A stretch of 6,149 nucleotides of DNA from Pseudomonadota bacterium (GTDB lineage Bacteria > Pseudomonadota > Alphaproteobacteria > Rhizobiales > Hyphomicrobiaceae), in NCBI GenBank assembly GCA_023392135.1, contig JAEVZQ010000151.1, positions 1-6,149 on the forward strand, in the 5' to 3' direction. Shown piece by piece: positions 5,426 through 6,149 of the stretch. Below the pieces are notes generated by a model that searched no databases, was not told the DNA's origin, and worked only from the letters and a program-made list of their open reading frames with translations. Position 1 is the first letter of the stretch. The number at the start of each line of letters is the position of its first letter. The position numbers were made by a program, and so were the translations under genes.

Positions 5426-6149
5426 CCGGCTGCCATTCCGCCGTCCACAGCCAGCTCCGCCCCGGTCACGAAGGCGCTGTCGTCCGAGGCGAAGAACAGC
5501 GCCACACGGGCCACGTCCTCGCCCGTGCCGAACCGCCTCAGCGGTGTCTGGTCGAGCAGCGCCTTGTTGATCGCCGGATTGCGGAGAACGCGGTCGGTGA
5601 GCGCCGTCTCGATGAACCCGGGGGCGAGTGCGTTCACGCGGATGCCGAACGGCGCATACTCCACAGCCAGCGCCCGCGTGAGGGCCGAGACGGCTCCTTT
5701 TGTCGCCGAGTAGCCGGCGAGCTGCCGCAGGCCGCGGCTCGCCATGATCGATGACAAGTTGATCAGCGAGGCGTTGCCTGATTTCCGCAGCAGCTCGAAC
5801 CCATCGCGGGCAACCCGAACGACGCCGTCGAGATTCACCTCGCGGATGCGCACCCAGTCGGCATCGGACAGATGGCGGAAGTCACTGCGCACGTTCAGAC
5901 CGGCATTGTTGACGAGCACGTCGAGCTTCGCATGCCGCTGCTCGACGGCGCGGAACATGGCCGTCACGTCCTGTCCGCGCGAGACGTCAGCCGTCACCGC
6001 TGCGACGTTGCCACCTGCCTCGCTGATGTCATGCGCCGCCTTTTCTGCAGACGCTCCATCGACATCCGCCAGATAGACGAAAGCCCCCTCGGCCGCGAAG
6101 CAGCGGGCGATGGCAAGACCGATCCCCGCACCGGCGCCCGTCACCAGCG
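5419..6149 (-). CDS. short-chain dehydrogenase/reductase (SDR), N-terminus beyond the window
   Basis: Predicted cytoplasmic NAD(P)-dependent oxidoreductase of the classical SDR family. The frame runs off the right edge. The first readable residues are L-V-T-G (6147 downward), and the GTG at 6142-6144 encodes the Val of this LVTG strand, not a start; only a handful of residues should be missing. Counting that Val as 1: cofactor loop TGAGAGIG (2-9); acidic ADVD (26-29) after the second strand, where D27 favours NAD over NADP; NNAG (79-82); catalytic N104, S132, Y145 and K149 (YSATK); PG (175-176); and the family ending FVTGAELAVDGGMAAG (225-240). All catalytic residues are intact. The family is close to FabG- and glucose-dehydrogenase-like SDRs, but the substrate cannot be told. 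It lies upstream of the YceI gene on the same strand with a 120-base gap. Confidence 0.92.
   Translation of the reverse strand, partial: LVTGAGAGIGLAIARCFAAEGAFVYLADVDGASAEKAAHDISEAGGNVAAVTADVSRGQDVTAMFRAVEQRHAKLDVLVNNAGLNVRSDFRHLSDADWVRIREVNLDGVVRVARDGFELLRKSGNASLINLSSIMASRGLRQLAGYSATKGAVSALTRALAVEYAPFGIRVNALAPGFIETALTDRVLRNPAINKALLDQTPLRRFGTGEDVARVALFFASDDSAFVTGAELAVDGGMAAGL

Overview
The window is GC-rich, densely packed bacterial DNA. Product types and codon usage fit an alphaproteobacterium, plausibly Hyphomicrobiales or Rhodospirillales. The main support is the class IIA HAD hydrolase of the DVWG type (TIGR01459-like) and the ADDY…GFHLNL…DGHHHVH form of the ChbG/YdjC deacetylase, both of which I associate with that class. 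The species cannot be named from this sequence. No rRNA, tRNA, CRISPR array, insertion sequence or phage gene was seen.

Layout. Positions 1-172 are non-coding and hold the presumed promoter and leader of a plus-strand operon. Four tightly packed plus-strand genes follow: a GtrB/ArnC/DPM1-like family 2 glycosyltransferase (173-1183), a ChbG/YdjC-type carbohydrate deacetylase (1170-2060), a GtrA-family four-helix membrane protein (2053-2514) and a class IIA HAD hydrolase (2511-3389). Each gene overlaps the next, by 14, 8 and 4 bases, so they are almost certainly co-transcribed and translationally coupled. A 96-base gap containing two competing inverted repeats separates them from a YbdK-like carboxylate-amine ligase of the GCS2 family (3486-4658). 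Two minus-strand genes come next: a secreted YceI-like protein (4669-5298), which ends tail to tail with the ligase only 10 bases away, and a short-chain dehydrogenase/reductase (5419 to the window edge) whose N-terminal codons lie outside the window.

How the genes may work together. Glycosyltransferase, deacetylase and GtrA form a coherent set. The transferase would load a sugar, probably an N-acetylhexosamine, onto undecaprenyl phosphate at the inner face of the membrane. The deacetylase would expose the amine, and the GtrA protein would help move the lipid-linked sugar to the periplasm. This parallels ArnC-ArnD-ArnEF and the Francisella FlmF2-NaxD pair, where the product is a positively charged aminosugar for lipid A. 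No final periplasmic (ArnT/FlmK-like, GT-C) transferase lies in the window. The HAD enzyme is coupled to the set, but its substrate is unknown. The GCS2 ligase, YceI protein and SDR look like ordinary neighbours with no evident link to the cassette.
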